A DNA stretch of 64,000 nt, taken from assembly GCA_963930645.1 (NCBI GenBank), contig OZ005662.1, positions 73,987,341 to 74,051,340 on the forward strand, written 5' to 3'. A program made the position numbers and the translations under genes. Origin of the DNA: Salticus scenicus (Eukaryota; Arthropoda; Arachnida; Araneae; Salticidae). The notes beneath the pieces are model-generated. The model was not told the DNA's origin, did not search any database, and saw only the letters and a list, made by a program, of their open reading frames with translations. Positions 9,840-20,664 of this stretch are shown here, in pieces (position 1 is the stretch's first letter; every line of letters starts with the position of its first letter).

Positions 9840-11640
9840 AATTTGCATATCCAAAAACAGGTAGAACTTTCGCACTCACCCAATATATATATACTTATAC
9901 ACACACATATACATATAGTAAACCATTTAATTTTTCTTCAATTGAAAAATATTACAATTACACCAAATTTTTATTTTTATCGTGTGATAAGTAAAAAGTA
10001 ATTCACTAAATTATTTTATTAAGTAGCTGTTCTATGTAAATAATATTTTTCCGAAACTTAATTACAATTGTTTCATTCGTGTGCTTTAAATTCCTTAACA
10101 TTTAAGTAGAAGATTCTAATACTTAATTAACAACAATCTAAGTAAAATATTTCATGTCTGAATAAATATTTTAATAAAAAAATAACAATTCTTAAAATAA
10201 ATTTAAACGTTTATGCACAAATAATACTCTATTTCTTTTATTTATTCGACAGTATACATATTCTATTTTATAATGAAATCACATTAAAATTATTTTGAAA
10301 GTTTAATTTTTAATACCTGTTAACAATACATTGCAGATCTTCGTTTGCATATTTTGATTAAAATTTTCTCTCAGAATAAAATCTTTTCGCACATAATACT
10401 TGTCTAGTAATTTAATATTTTTAACAATTAGGTATGAATTTTCAAATTATATATATAATAGAAACAAGATAAAAATAAATTAATTGTATTTTGAAAGGAA
10501 AAAAAAAAAAAAAAACCTAAATTATATTCGTAGTTACTTAAATCAAAGAAATAGATTATTTATTTTCCTTGTAATGCTTATTCCTTTATTAACGTCAACC
10601 GTTAAGAAAACACAATGTATGAATAATGTAATTTTTATATTATGGATAGCTATTGATGCTCTAAACAACTGAGCTAATGTGTCACAGAAAGACTTTTTAC
10701 ATTCATGTTTTTATCTCCAGAGTCGATCATTTCACAAATTTATATATTTTAAGTTAATTTTTAAAAATCTAATCAAAAATTCGGAAATATGGCTTCGAGA
10801 TGCATCAAGAGATGTCGAAACGGACTTTCATACCAAATTTTGCTTACCAAGCAACAGACAAATACACGTACAATCACGCACATACGCACACACAAACATG
10901 CATATACACATAGACACACATCTTTTTTTATTTTAAGTAGAGATAACACTGATATACAAAAATAATGTTGGCAAAGTTTGATTTGATAACACTGCTCGGC
11001 ATGAAAATTGCTTCTGACAGCATTTCAACATATGTAAAATGACCTCCTAAATCCGAATATGACGACCATTTTGCCCTATCACCCACCGTTTTTTAGGAAT
11101 TGCCTTTTATTTTTATCATTTTTCGGGGATTTTATGGTTATAAATACTATTTTTAGGAGGGGGGAGGATTATTTTAGCCGTTAAATATCTTCTAAGGGGA
11201 TTCAGAGTTGGAAAATTCTAAAACATGAACATTTGCGACAAGGAAAAAAAATTGGGGGATTTGCCACTGAAATTATGCATTACTTATCTTATCTATTTTT
11301 AATCTGTTATTAATGCTATTTTTTAAACTTTATATATTTTTTTGTTTTAGGTGTTAATTTAATTATTTTTCATTCATCAAATCAAATTCATGGTCATAAA
11401 ATTATCGAACAGTGAAAGAAATTGAAGGAGCGGGTGGTGTAACTAGAAAACGGCGGGTGACTGGGCAAAATGGGAGTCATATTCGGATTAAGGAGTTCAT
11501 TTTACATAAGAAGCAGCAAGAATGGTATGAGATCTCGAAATTTTTTTTTTTTTTTTCAGAACAGTGTAATTTTAACTAACACATACATTTTTTGGTTTGC
11601 TGAAACCGAAAATAAAAACAGTTTTTTCTATTACGACTAG
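9840..11640. other. AT-rich spacer
   Basis: No gene or pairable terminal repeat recognised. There is a CA-rich patch at 10860-10920 (cacacatacg..., acacacaaacatg) preceded by 'agatgcatcaagagatgtcgaaacggac', a layout like the 3' (CA/GA)-rich regions of the dispersed repeats elsewhere. 11000-11520 contains a slightly GC-richer unknown stretch with imperfect inverted copies of 'catatgtaaaatgacctcctaaatccgaat' (11030-11060) and 'attcggattaaggagttcattttacata' (11479-11507). These bound an apparent 480-bp TIR element. Confidence 0.5.
11030..11508. mobile_element. Putative TIR element, about 480 bp
   Basis: tatgtaaaatgacctcctaa followed by atccgaatatgac (11032-11064) pairs with gtcatattcggat followed by taaggagttcattttacata (11475-11507), an inverted repeat of about 30 bp with few mismatches. 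Just inside, 'cattttgccctatcacccaccgttttt' pairs with 'aaaacggcgggtgactgggcaaaatgg'. Total arm is about 65 bp. No coding frame. Target duplication not resolved. Confidence 0.7.
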
Positions 11641-11653
11641 ATTTTTGTCAATA

Positions 11654-12055
11654 CAGGGTGTCTTTCGACCCGATTTCTTCCGTCACTCTTCCACCAAAAA
11701 AATTGTATGTTGTTTTTGGTGTTTTGGAAGTAAGGCCGATTGACTACTCTAGGGTTCCAGGCCTGAGAGAGAGTGCCCTGCATGGGGGTCTTTCTAGAGA
11801 GTTCTAGACAGTATTTAAGCAAGTTTCGGAAACATCGACGGAAAACTCTGAACGACTAGGCTAGGATCGAACCCGGCACCTCACGTCTACCAGCTTTGAG
11901 CGCAGAACCGCTCGGCCGTTGATGGGCATAAGTATTTGTTAACGTTTATAGCGTGTTTCCATGTTTAATTACAATTAATCACTGAACCATACTATGAAAG
12001 TTATATTTATATTGTTTGAAGAGTTACGGAAGATTATGTGTCAGTAGACACCCTG
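11654..12055. mobile_element. TIR element CAGGGTGTC, TA-flanked, containing a SINE-like segment
   Basis: CAGGGTGTC at 11654-11662 and GACACCCTG at 12047-12055, each flanked outside by TA (11652-11653, 12056-12057). The 402-bp interval contains a tRNA-derived promoter (see the SINE at 11656-11932). TA-flanked CAGGG termini resemble Tc1/mariner-type non-autonomous elements. Confidence 0.65.
11656..11932 (-). mobile_element. tRNA-derived SINE-like sequence
   Basis: On the minus strand a Pol III type-2 promoter is visible: A box ggccgagcggttctgcgctc (about 11898-11917) and B box GGTTCGATCC (about 11864-11873), spaced as in a tRNA. The head resembles a class II (Ser/Leu-like) tRNA but lacks clean acceptor pairing. 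A GC-richer body of about 200 bp follows, with an open frame of 61 codons that looks incidental. It runs into the TIR at 11654, so host and insert boundaries are unclear. Confidence 0.65.
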
Positions 12056-12071
12056 TATTCACAAAAACCTA

Positions 12072-12308
12072 CCCCACTAAAAATAATCCGAAGATATTCT
12101 TGAGAAAAAGCATTTTCTTAAGACTTTCTTCAAATATTTTAAAATAATTTGAAGATTTATCTTTTTCTATAAAATATGTTAAAAAATTTTGAAAACAATA
12201 TAAAAAAAATTTGTAAACTTTCTTAAGTATGAGTAAAATAACTTAAGATATTCTGCTTATTTTCTCTAAAAATATCTGCAGAATATCTTGAGATTATTTT
12301 TAGTGGGG
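12072..12308. mobile_element. MITE with CCCCACTAAAAATAATC termini
   Basis: A perfect 17-bp inverted repeat: CCCCACTAAAAATAATC (12072-12088) against GATTATTTTTAGTGGGG (12292-12308). The interior (237 bp total) is AT-rich with several internal copies of 'cttaag' and 'gatattct'. Target duplication not clear. Non-coding. Confidence 0.75.
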
Positions 12309-13106
12309 ACGTAGAGAAAAACTAGCTTGATTTTTTGTTCTAGCACAACAAAAAATATATCCTCAAATCAAAATTTTAGATATAGATTTGTGCATGAGAT
12401 ATTTTAATAAATTCTAATGAAAACTAAATTTTGTTTTTATAATCCGAAAAATCTCGATCCTTAAAATCTAAAAAAAAAAGAAAATTAGTATGTATTTTTC
12501 TGCATTTGAAAAATATTAAATATATATATAACAATTTTGACTTTATTTATTTTTATTTTTTTCCAGATCATCATCAAAGAAACAGGAATAGATCTTATTT
12601 CGTATGCAAAATACAACGGGAGTTTTTAAAGTCATTCCACACCGCTATAGCAAGTAACTACACATCTGTTTAGACTCAAAAATATTTTGTTTTCTACATG
12701 TACATTTGTTTGTATCATGAAAACAGAAGCAGAAATCTTCCGATTGACTTTAAAGTTTCAACAAATATTTGTAGGATAAACGAAGTCAAATATATAGTTT
12801 TTTTTTTTTTTTTTTTTTCACGTATTGTAATTCTGTCTTTTTTGTATATTTTCATGTTTTGAGGCTTCCTGATTTCGATTGTTCCTGTTTCGATTTTTTT
12901 TATTAAAAAGTCAAGTTTTTTCTATTGTTTGATCTTTGTCCGTGTCTCTTAGTGTAACTTAAAAACGAATAATTTCATAAGATCCAAAGGTTGTATTTTC
13001 AAATTAATATAAGCTTGTTGGAAAAGTTTGATCAAGACTGATAAGTTTCATAGAGTGTTGAATGTGAAAGTTGTCTGAATAATTTTAAGTCAACTTTTAA
13101 TCTTAA

Positions 13107-13351
13107 TAACAGATTTAAATTCTATCTAAATGTAGGTGCAATAATAAAACAGAGGGTTGAGGAAGGCGGTAGCCCCTCTCACACAGAACTAATTATCATA
13201 TAAAACCTTTTCGAAGCCTAATTTGAATTGTTTTAGCATAGGTTTACATAACATTTGTCGTTATGTTACCTCTTAATCTCCAACCTGTATTTATAGTATT
13301 AAATTTCAGGGTAAGAGAAAGTCGTGTGAGTGACACACCAGATTATTTTCC
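13107..13351 (-). repeat. Family A element, 5'-end fragment
   Basis: Colinear with the 5' part of the minus-strand copy ending at 43756: shared 'ctaatttgaattgttt.agcataggttta', 'aatctccaacctgtatttat', 'gggtaagagaaagtcgtgtg' and 'agtgacacaccagatta'. The rest of the element is absent upstream, so the copy is truncated at its 3' end near 13107. Confidence 0.75.
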
Positions 13352-13579
13352 TTAACTTGGTTAACCCTAAATTTGTTTTCTATTTTTTTTTTTTTGTTAT
13401 TGTTGTTCATACTAATGATTTTAACTAAGAATCCATAATTGTGATTTAGGAAACAATAATCAGTGAAATTAATCAATTTCATCAATAGAAAGAGGCAGTT
13501 ATACCACATGTACAAAATAAAAAAGCGGAGCAAAGGGAAGTTGTTGATCATTGCACAATACTATTGCTGAGAATTTTTC

Positions 13580-13710
13580 TATGGAGTATATATATATATA
13601 TATAATATATATAATATTTTTACGTTTAAACTCAATCATGGAATACTGAAAGTAAATCCAAATATATATATTATATATATATATATATTATATATATATA
13701 TAATAAAAAA
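13580..13710. repeat. Paired (TA)n blocks
   Basis: Alternating (TA)n and (ATAT)n stretches at 13587-13617 and 13662-13703 separated by about 45 bp. Self-complementary low-complexity DNA, nothing more recognised. Confidence 0.7.
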
Positions 13711-13819
13711 ATCCCGATACTTTAGTGGTTTTATAGTTTTTGCCAACGAATATTTGAATAAAATTTAAAGGCTAGTATACAGAGATATTTTAGGAAATTA
13801 TCCGGTTTTTGCTTTCTCC

Positions 13820-14108
13820 CACAGAAAAAAAAGTTGTCAGTTGACAATACAGAATTGACTAACCCAAACAGCTGACTAGGAAACTTCAGTTAAAAAGTGT
13901 ACTAGCTGAACTAGTCTTCAAAACAATACCCCAAACTAAGAAGGTTAATATTATCAGATATAGCCGTCTTAACTGATAACATTAACCTTCTTATTCTGGG
14001 GTTTTATTTTAAAGACTCGTTCAGCTAGTGAACTTTTAACTCAAGTTTTCTAGTCAGCTGTTTGGGTTAGTCAATTCTGTATTGTCAACTGACAACTTTT
14101 TTTCTGTG
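13820..14108. mobile_element. Foldback MITE with CACAGAAAAAAAAGTTGTCA termini
   Basis: A 289-bp snapback: left arm runs from CACAGAAAAAAAAGTTGTCA through agttgacaatacagaattga and cccaaacagctgactagga to about 13960, and the right arm is its reverse complement from about 13975. Both arms contain the palindrome-like 'aagaaggttaat'. Non-coding. Flanks do not show a clean target duplication (TGTA only on the right). Confidence 0.8.
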
Positions 14109-14602
14109 TGTAGCGAAATTTTCACTAATATACTTCAGCAAAATAAGATATCTTTTAACCAAATGTTAAAACAAAATTAATGGCAGTTTAAACCCTGGTA
14201 GAAAATGGTGCACATAGACATAAAAATCAATTTACAGGGCTACACAAAAGAATTGAAATACGTTATGTAGTATGCACACAAGCTATTGTACGTGCATTTT
14301 TTAAAATACATTGATTAAAAATTTTGGTATTTAGATATTCAACGATGAAGGAGATTTTGAAAAATTAACCCCATTACGAAATGAATTTTATATATAGGTA
14401 TTCTTGATAATAAATAAAATAAGTATGCTATGTATAGTTTTAATAATGGATCTACAAATTATTCCAAACACATAAACTTTGCACTTTTATTAACAGGTAT
14501 TGCAGCTTTCAACTCATCAGCATTTTTGAGCTTTCAAATACTTTTAAATAACCGTTTTTTATTATATTTGCTATTTTTTAACTCTCGGAATTAAAGTTTA
14601 TG

Positions 14603-14764
14603 CAGTCGGCAACAGAATTATTGAAGCACTAGTAAAAATTCTTAATTAAAAGATGGGTACCTAACGTTGGTTTGTTAAGTAAATATTTGTCCTGTCATGA
14701 TCTTAGTCTTATAGTACTGTTTATAAAAAAAATAATAAGTTGATGATAAAAATTAGCCATCAAA

Positions 14765-14797
<33 letters not shown>

Positions 14798-14838
14798 GGA
14801 AAGTGTGGTGTGTGCTTCAATAATTTTGCTGCCGACTG
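14603..14838. mobile_element. CAGTCGG-family MITE, diverged copy 3
   Basis: Starts CAGTCGGCAACAGAATTATT and ends with the complement ...AATAATTTTGCTGCCGACTG, right flank TA (14839-14840), left flank TG. Termini match the copies at 731 and 2091 through 'CAGTCGGYAACA' and the subterminal 'CACTAGYAAAAATTC'; the middle differs and carries a 31-bp poly(A) run at about 14766-14796. Confidence 0.75.
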
Positions 14839-15201
14839 TATATATATATGTAATCACGAGTCTCTTTTTCCATATATATATATATATATAATTAAAGAAC
14901 CCTTTTAAATATCACCTTCTTAATATTGTTATTAGCTTTTAAATTTTAAATTTTAAAGATTAATAACTATCACTTAATGCATTTATTTATTTCATTTCTG
15001 TAGCACCTTGATCGATTAATCGTTTCTTTACTTTTAATATTTTCTTTTCACTAATGTTCGTTTTGGAAACCTGTTTATTTCTACTATCTCTGTATGGAAT
15101 CGTTTACATGTGGACTTATTAGAAATACTTATTCCATGTTTCAATTTTGGTTTGTGTTACTGTTTAATCTAATTTCCTTTTTTATTTTGTTTTGTTGCAA
15201 G

Positions 15202-15273
15202 ATCGAGACTTGAGTTGCATATTGCTTGAATTAGCTATACAGCTTTCCGATATCTTGCATTATGCTGACAGAG
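15202..15273 (+). CDS. Possible internal coding exon (24 codons), unknown protein
   Basis: A 72-nt segment of higher GC content with an upstream polypyrimidine tract ending in ttttgttttgttgcaag and a downstream GAG|gtgcaagt. In the open frame it encodes RDLSCILLELAIQLSDILHY followed by ADR. Length is a multiple of three, so the exon would be phase-symmetric. The open frame continues past the donor into low-complexity Phe-rich sequence, as expected for intron. I do not recognise the protein, and no partner exon was found in the window. It could be chance; the predicted amphipathic helix and splice context are the only support. Confidence 0.35.
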
Positions 15274-15824
15274 GTGCAAGTTTCATGAAGTGTGAATATT
15301 TCTGGTTTCATTTAAAATTCCATTTTTCATTTCATGAATTCTCTTTTAATATATCGGATCCTTTTGGTCAATTTATCTCTTTCCATTTAAATTATTTGAT
15401 GAATGTTTCTATTGGTTTAATGGTTTTTGCAAATTATCTCATCGTTAGGCTTATGTGTTATGTTTGTGTCATTTCTCTTCTGCGTAAGTACTTTAACATG
15501 TTTATACTAATAAGTGTAAACAAATTAAATTATCATCGTGACAATAATTTTATTCGAAATACATCTCATTTAAAATTTCATATGTTGGTATTTTCATCTT
15601 TCATTTGCTGAGTGTTGCAAAAGAATTAAATTATTCAAATTAAATACACACACACATATATATATATATACATTTATTATTGTAAATTTTTAGAATTATT
15701 CTAAAAGAATCTATCATCATATCGTCTGCCTAAAGAAAAGAAAACAATAGAAGCTCATACAAATTTCTTTAGTACATATATATCATGTATAAATATTAAT
15801 TAATCAAAAAACTCTTCCTTTTCA

Positions 15825-16130
15825 TCAAAAGAATCCTCATCACTTTTATAAATTTGGCAAATTATTATCACAAATTTAATTTTCAATAGAACAGCTTAAA
15901 GTTCCGACCGCAAATTAAAAAAACAAATTTAAGCAGTGATGGAATATTTTTCTTTCTTCATTCTCTGGAAAAACTCTGGTGCACTGACTTATGAAGGTGG
16001 GATTTTTCTCCTCGAATAAATTCATTCACCCTTTCATTTCTCCTCCTCTGACGTCATTTGGATCCCACCAAAAGCGGTCAATATCTGGCGAGAATGTCTG
16101 CGTTGAAACATCTCCTTTGGCGTATATTTA
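15825..16130. repeat. Dispersed repeat, also at 25275-25560
   Basis: Shared landmarks with the second copy: 'ttttcatcaaa.gaatc.tcat', 'ataaatt..gcaaattattatc.caaattt', 'aataaattcattcac', 'tctgacgtca' and 'ggcgaga'. Same order and spacing, about 70 percent similar by eye. Non-coding. The second copy ends in the 200-bp tandem array at 25525. Confidence 0.6.
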
Positions 16131-18718
16131 CTTTTTAAACATGTGTTGAGATGTTAACTTTATACGGTATATATGTTTCAGAAAAGTTTTTAATTGTTGT
16201 TTTAGGAATATAAATTATGTAATAAATATAATAAAAATAAAAATAATAAATAAAGCCTAATTTATTTTCCTAAGTCGTTTGTGTATGTGTGTCTATCAGA
16301 TTTTGTATGCAAATACATGGTTAGAATTAAGGGTTATCTCCACAGAAGTTAAATTTTTTTTTTTAATGCTTTATAAATAAGGATTATAATAAATAAACAA
16401 AAAAGTTTCACTATATTAAATTGATATATAAAATATTAATAAATTTTAAGCGGCTGGCAGTATCCATACAGTTGAATGTATAGAGAGGCATTTGCATACA
16501 GTGGAGTTCCTTTTAGCGTATACTATTTGCGTGCAAGGATAAAGATTATAATTTTTTATAAGATTGAAATTTATAATTAAAGATTGAAAGTATTACACTA
16601 TTCCACTATTTTCAAAAAAGTCAAAAACACTATTTTACAAAATATACAACAATAATACTAACTTTAAATAAATAAATGAAATAAAGATGCTAAATTTCAG
16701 AAAGTTTTTTTTTCTGTTATTAACTGTAGTTCACTATAGAAAACATATTAAAAATATAAGAATATCTAATAAATATATTTATTTTCTATTAGTTTTTTAA
16801 AGCAAATTAATCTTTGTTTTAATTATTATTTTTAATTTTACAATAGCTGATTATTTTTAGAGATATAAGACAATGATTATAAGATTAAAAAAAAAAAAGC
16901 TTTTTATATACCATGTTTTAAATTTTCTGATGAATCGCAGAGCTCTTGTCAATGTGCATAAAATTTTTAAAGTGATAATAACGTCAATTTTTGTGTGATA
17001 CATAATTTAACTTTTTATAATTTTATGTCGAAAGAAAATGAACTCGTAATTTTTTTTTTTCTTTGGCAACAATTAAATTATAGCTAACATTTTAGTAGCT
17101 ATTTTAACGCTATTAGGATGTTATTATTTTCATATTTTAATTAATTATAAGAAAACAAATCAAAAATTTAAAAATCGGACTTCGATGTATTGTGTTGTCA
17201 TCGGGGTCTGAGCTATTGTAAAAGTTTCAAATGTCTAGCTAGTAGGAAAGTTAGTTAAAATTTGATTGCAAGATTTGTACCAGAGAAATAAAGAAACAAA
17301 CAAACAAGAATAGAAGTTAATAAAAACATGGTGAAAATTATTCTTATTTACAAGATCGCTCTTTCGATTTATCACAATTTCATTTTCAGATAATTTAAAT
17401 TATGCGTATAATTTGAAATGTATAAAAAGGATTTATTTAATTTTAGCTTATCTGTGTGTCTAATTATTAAGGACGTTTTACTTTAAGATTAACTTTAAAG
17501 TTATAAATAATTTTTGCAAGGTAATCAAAAAAATTCTTGCCATTTTTCACGTTCCGTTAATCATGCGTTCACTGGGGTTGGGGACAAAATCTCGCAGGAC
17601 ACATTATCGTGGGGACAAGATATCGCATACATAAATGAATTGAAAGCAAAAATAATGTGATTTGTGTTCATGCAAATAAAATGGCATGTTTTACAACATT
17701 TTATTTGAATGAATTTGTAATTATTAGTAATGTTATATAAAATTTCATGACAACACATGCATATTTACCACAAAAAAAGTTATGAATTTTGCTTAAAAGC
17801 GTTTAAAGGCTACGTTTATTAACTTTTGTCAAGATTAGTCATAATGAATTCAATCGTACTGATTAATTTTATAAGTTTTAATTCAGGTTTATGATCAGTG
17901 TTCAGCTTTGATGTACAATATTTTAAAAATGTATTTTGAATGGTGAAAAGCAAATGATAAAATAAATATAGATAAAATAATGAAATTCCACTCTATGATA
18001 TATATATATATTTATATTTATAACGTCCTATGGACTCCGTAAGAGATCATATGTGAAATAAAACATATTAATATTTTTTAGTCGACATGATATTTTGTTC
18101 GGCGGGATTTTTTCTCGCGATATTATGTCCGATACCCCGTTTATCGAGAAGAAACGACATGACACGTACCTACCAAACGATTGAGAGTTACTCTGGATGT
18201 ATCCAATCCACCGCACTTTAGAATATAAAAAACGAGTGAAAAAAAGCTAAAAATCCATAGAAAAAGCATGGGATGAAAACAGAAAAAACTTACAATGTTA
18301 AGTGTGTGTAAAATAAAAAAATAAAATAAAATAAATCTAAAAAAAAAAGGAGAATTTAGGCGATATTCTGTCCTATGCTGCTATGTAATATATATATATA
18401 TATATATATATATACTTAAAAATTATATAATCTCATTAGACGAATGCCGTCATTTTTTTCTTATTATATCATTGAACTGAGTCATCGAACTGAAATATTG
18501 TCCATTTATAAATCTTGTTTTATTTTTTATTTAATTTTACACGCGCGCATTTTATTTCCTAATCCAAAATTATAAAAAATAAACTTTTTTGATACTGTCC
18601 GTTTTGAAACTGATTATTATCAGTTTTCTATTCTTTTTTTTACAGAAAAAAAAAAAAAAAAAAAAAAAGATTTTGATGACATTCTGGCAAAAACAGAATT
18701 TAGTTTAGTGCGAAGGAC

Positions 18719-18762
<44 letters not shown>

Positions 18763-18780
18763 TCTCAGTTTATAACATCG
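16130..18780. other. Long AT-rich spacer
   Basis: No gene recognised. Slightly GC-richer islands at 17560-17760 (containing two 'ggggacaa.atctcgca' / 'ggggacaagatatcgcata' variants) and 18060-18220 (containing 'tctcgcgatattatgtccg'). The two islands share the theme 'gacaa-atcgc' and may be remnants of one repeat. Microsatellites: (TA)n at 18000-18012 and 18389-18412, (TTA)n at 18720-18755. A poly(A) run of 28 lies around 18648-18668. Confidence 0.5.
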
Positions 18781-18925
18781 CTTTGAAATTATTCAATTAT
18801 ATTTTCGATAAATTTTCGATTTCGATAAATGTCCAACTATCGTAAAACTGGTTACGTGAAAATCCGTAGATTGAGACTAATAGCCCTCCGTTTAAAAAAA
18901 AAAAAAAGAAGAAGAACGGAAACAC
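18770..18925 (-). repeat. Dispersed 'tcgataaatttt' repeat, copy 1
   Basis: Reverse-complement match to 27838-27990 and 28592-28785: shared 'ttataacatcg.tttgaaatt', 'attcaattatattttcgata', 'tttcgat', 'gtccaactatcg' and 'gagactaatag.cct'. Short non-coding repeat with an A-rich tail, SINE- or MITE-like; class unknown. Confidence 0.7.
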
Positions 18926-19299
18926 CGGGAGAAAAAAAAAGGCTAAACTGACTAGAAAATCATGGAAGAGCGAGAAGGGACGGGGGTTGGGGCCTTAAAC
19001 CTGTCGTCGATGGTTTAATACGTCTCGCTTATTATGCGACGTCCTTTCCATATATAAGACATCCTGGGGATGTTATTTGGAGAAGATGTTCCTGTTAGAG
19101 AAGTTATACAGGCAAGTCGTTTATACAGGACAATCATAGCTTGTCCACTGTCAAAGAGAAATGGAGTTATCGAGAGTTGGAGAAATGGAGTTATCGAGAA
19201 ATTTGTTCGTTTTTTTTTTTCTTTTGTATGACTGCAAAGAGGGTCTGTAAGATGCTGCATCAATTCGCCGTATATATCAGGTGATTAGAGAGCATTCCA

Positions 19300-19430
19300 T
19301 GAACAAATACAGCTTCAAGCATTGGTTCCAGAAATTTCGTTCGATAGATGTGATCCTTGCTGATAAACCTCGCGGTGTACGAATACATGTGTTGGATGAC
19401 GAAAAGCCCTGACAGCAGACATCAGGTAGG
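19300..19430 (+). pseudogene. Decayed mariner/Tc1-like transposase HTH fragment
   Basis: One frame reads NKYSFKHWFQKFRSIDVILA DKPRG, matching the second-HTH signature WFxKFRSGDxxLxDxPRSGRP of mariner-family transposases, and the next codons give LDDEKP, like the following 'LDDDELK'. The frame is closed on both sides by stops and nothing of the catalytic core is found downstream. Independent of the mariner at 8.5-9.5 kb, whose HTH sequence differs. Confidence 0.5.
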
Positions 19431-19454
19431 ACACTATTTGTCTATCAGTATTTT

Positions 19455-20120
19455 TTTTTGTAGTAACCAAGTAATGAATGATAAAGGCATATTGTAGCGT
19501 AGTTGTCCATCACGTACAAAATTTTGTTCACCTTGAATGCCGTGTCGTCATTCAATCGTCCGCAGGTGACTCAAAAAACCAGAAGTATTCAAACTAAATA
19601 CAGTCTTTATTATATTTGCTCAAAAAAGTCACATTATAGAATTTCGGGTTCATACTAAAAAATATGTTCAGGAATAAATTCCTAAATTTAAGGAGCGAGG
19701 GAGAGAGAGAGATAGACGGAGCGTATTTAAATATACGTCTTTTTGATACCACTGATAGAAGTAGAAAGTGGGGTTTTTCGTTTAAATCTCACGGAGTGGT
19801 CCGCCAAGCAGGGAAGCCATCTGCCTCCGTTATCAGTGTTTTTCGCGAAATACATGCCAATTTTAATTCTTTGTTTCCAAACATAAACTAATGTTAATTT
19901 TTTGAATTATCAAAGACGGTTTATAAAATCATTAACCCTGCATTTGGCCGCCTTTTGCCAAGCGTCTAAGTGTCGCCTTGAAAGCAGGTGCAAATCTGAA
20001 ACATCATTATTATTGCGCAATTTTAAATAAATTATTACTTTCGCTATTAAACCACATTAATTCTGACACTGAGTTTTCTTGTTTAGAAATATTTGAGAAC
20101 ACATTTTATATATTTATTCT
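19455..20120. other. Unassigned sequence, moderately GC-rich in part
   Basis: 19660-19900 has a 75-codon open frame (LFDTTDRSRKWGFSFKSHG) without a recognisable domain. It is bounded by AT-rich sequence and I see no splice or repeat context. Could be an unrecognised repeat. Confidence 0.3.
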
Positions 20121-20664
20121 TAACTAGCAGGCTACGCCCGCTTCGCTGGTCAGTATTTTTAAATGAATCACAATAATTAATGAATTCTCAAAATTGCATT
20201 AAATTTTATCATGTGATAAAGAAAGAGAAAAAAAATTTCCGATCGGGAAAAATGTCCACACTGCCTTCGGCAGCGTAGACCCGTGCGCTGCGCGAACGTA
20301 CTCCTTCACCATCCTTATGACTTCTCAAAATTCCATGTTATTACTCATAAACTTTCATTCGTAATTAAAGGAATCAAAAAATATATCATTTAGCATCGGG
20401 TAAAAACTCACACCGGGACCCCACTGCCTTCGGCAGCGCAGACCCATGCGCGCTGCGCGTGCACGTTTGAGGGTATACGTGCGCTGTATACGCATATTCC
20501 TTCTCAACTCAAACTTTTATTATTAAGAAAAAAAAAATAAAAATAAAATCTTTTATCATCGGGTAAAAACTCGCACCGGGTCGTAAACCCATGCGCGCTG
20601 CGCGCCTATTCCTTCCCCACCCTTCCAGCCCCTCCTAATTAACTTACATATACCAATTTTGAAC

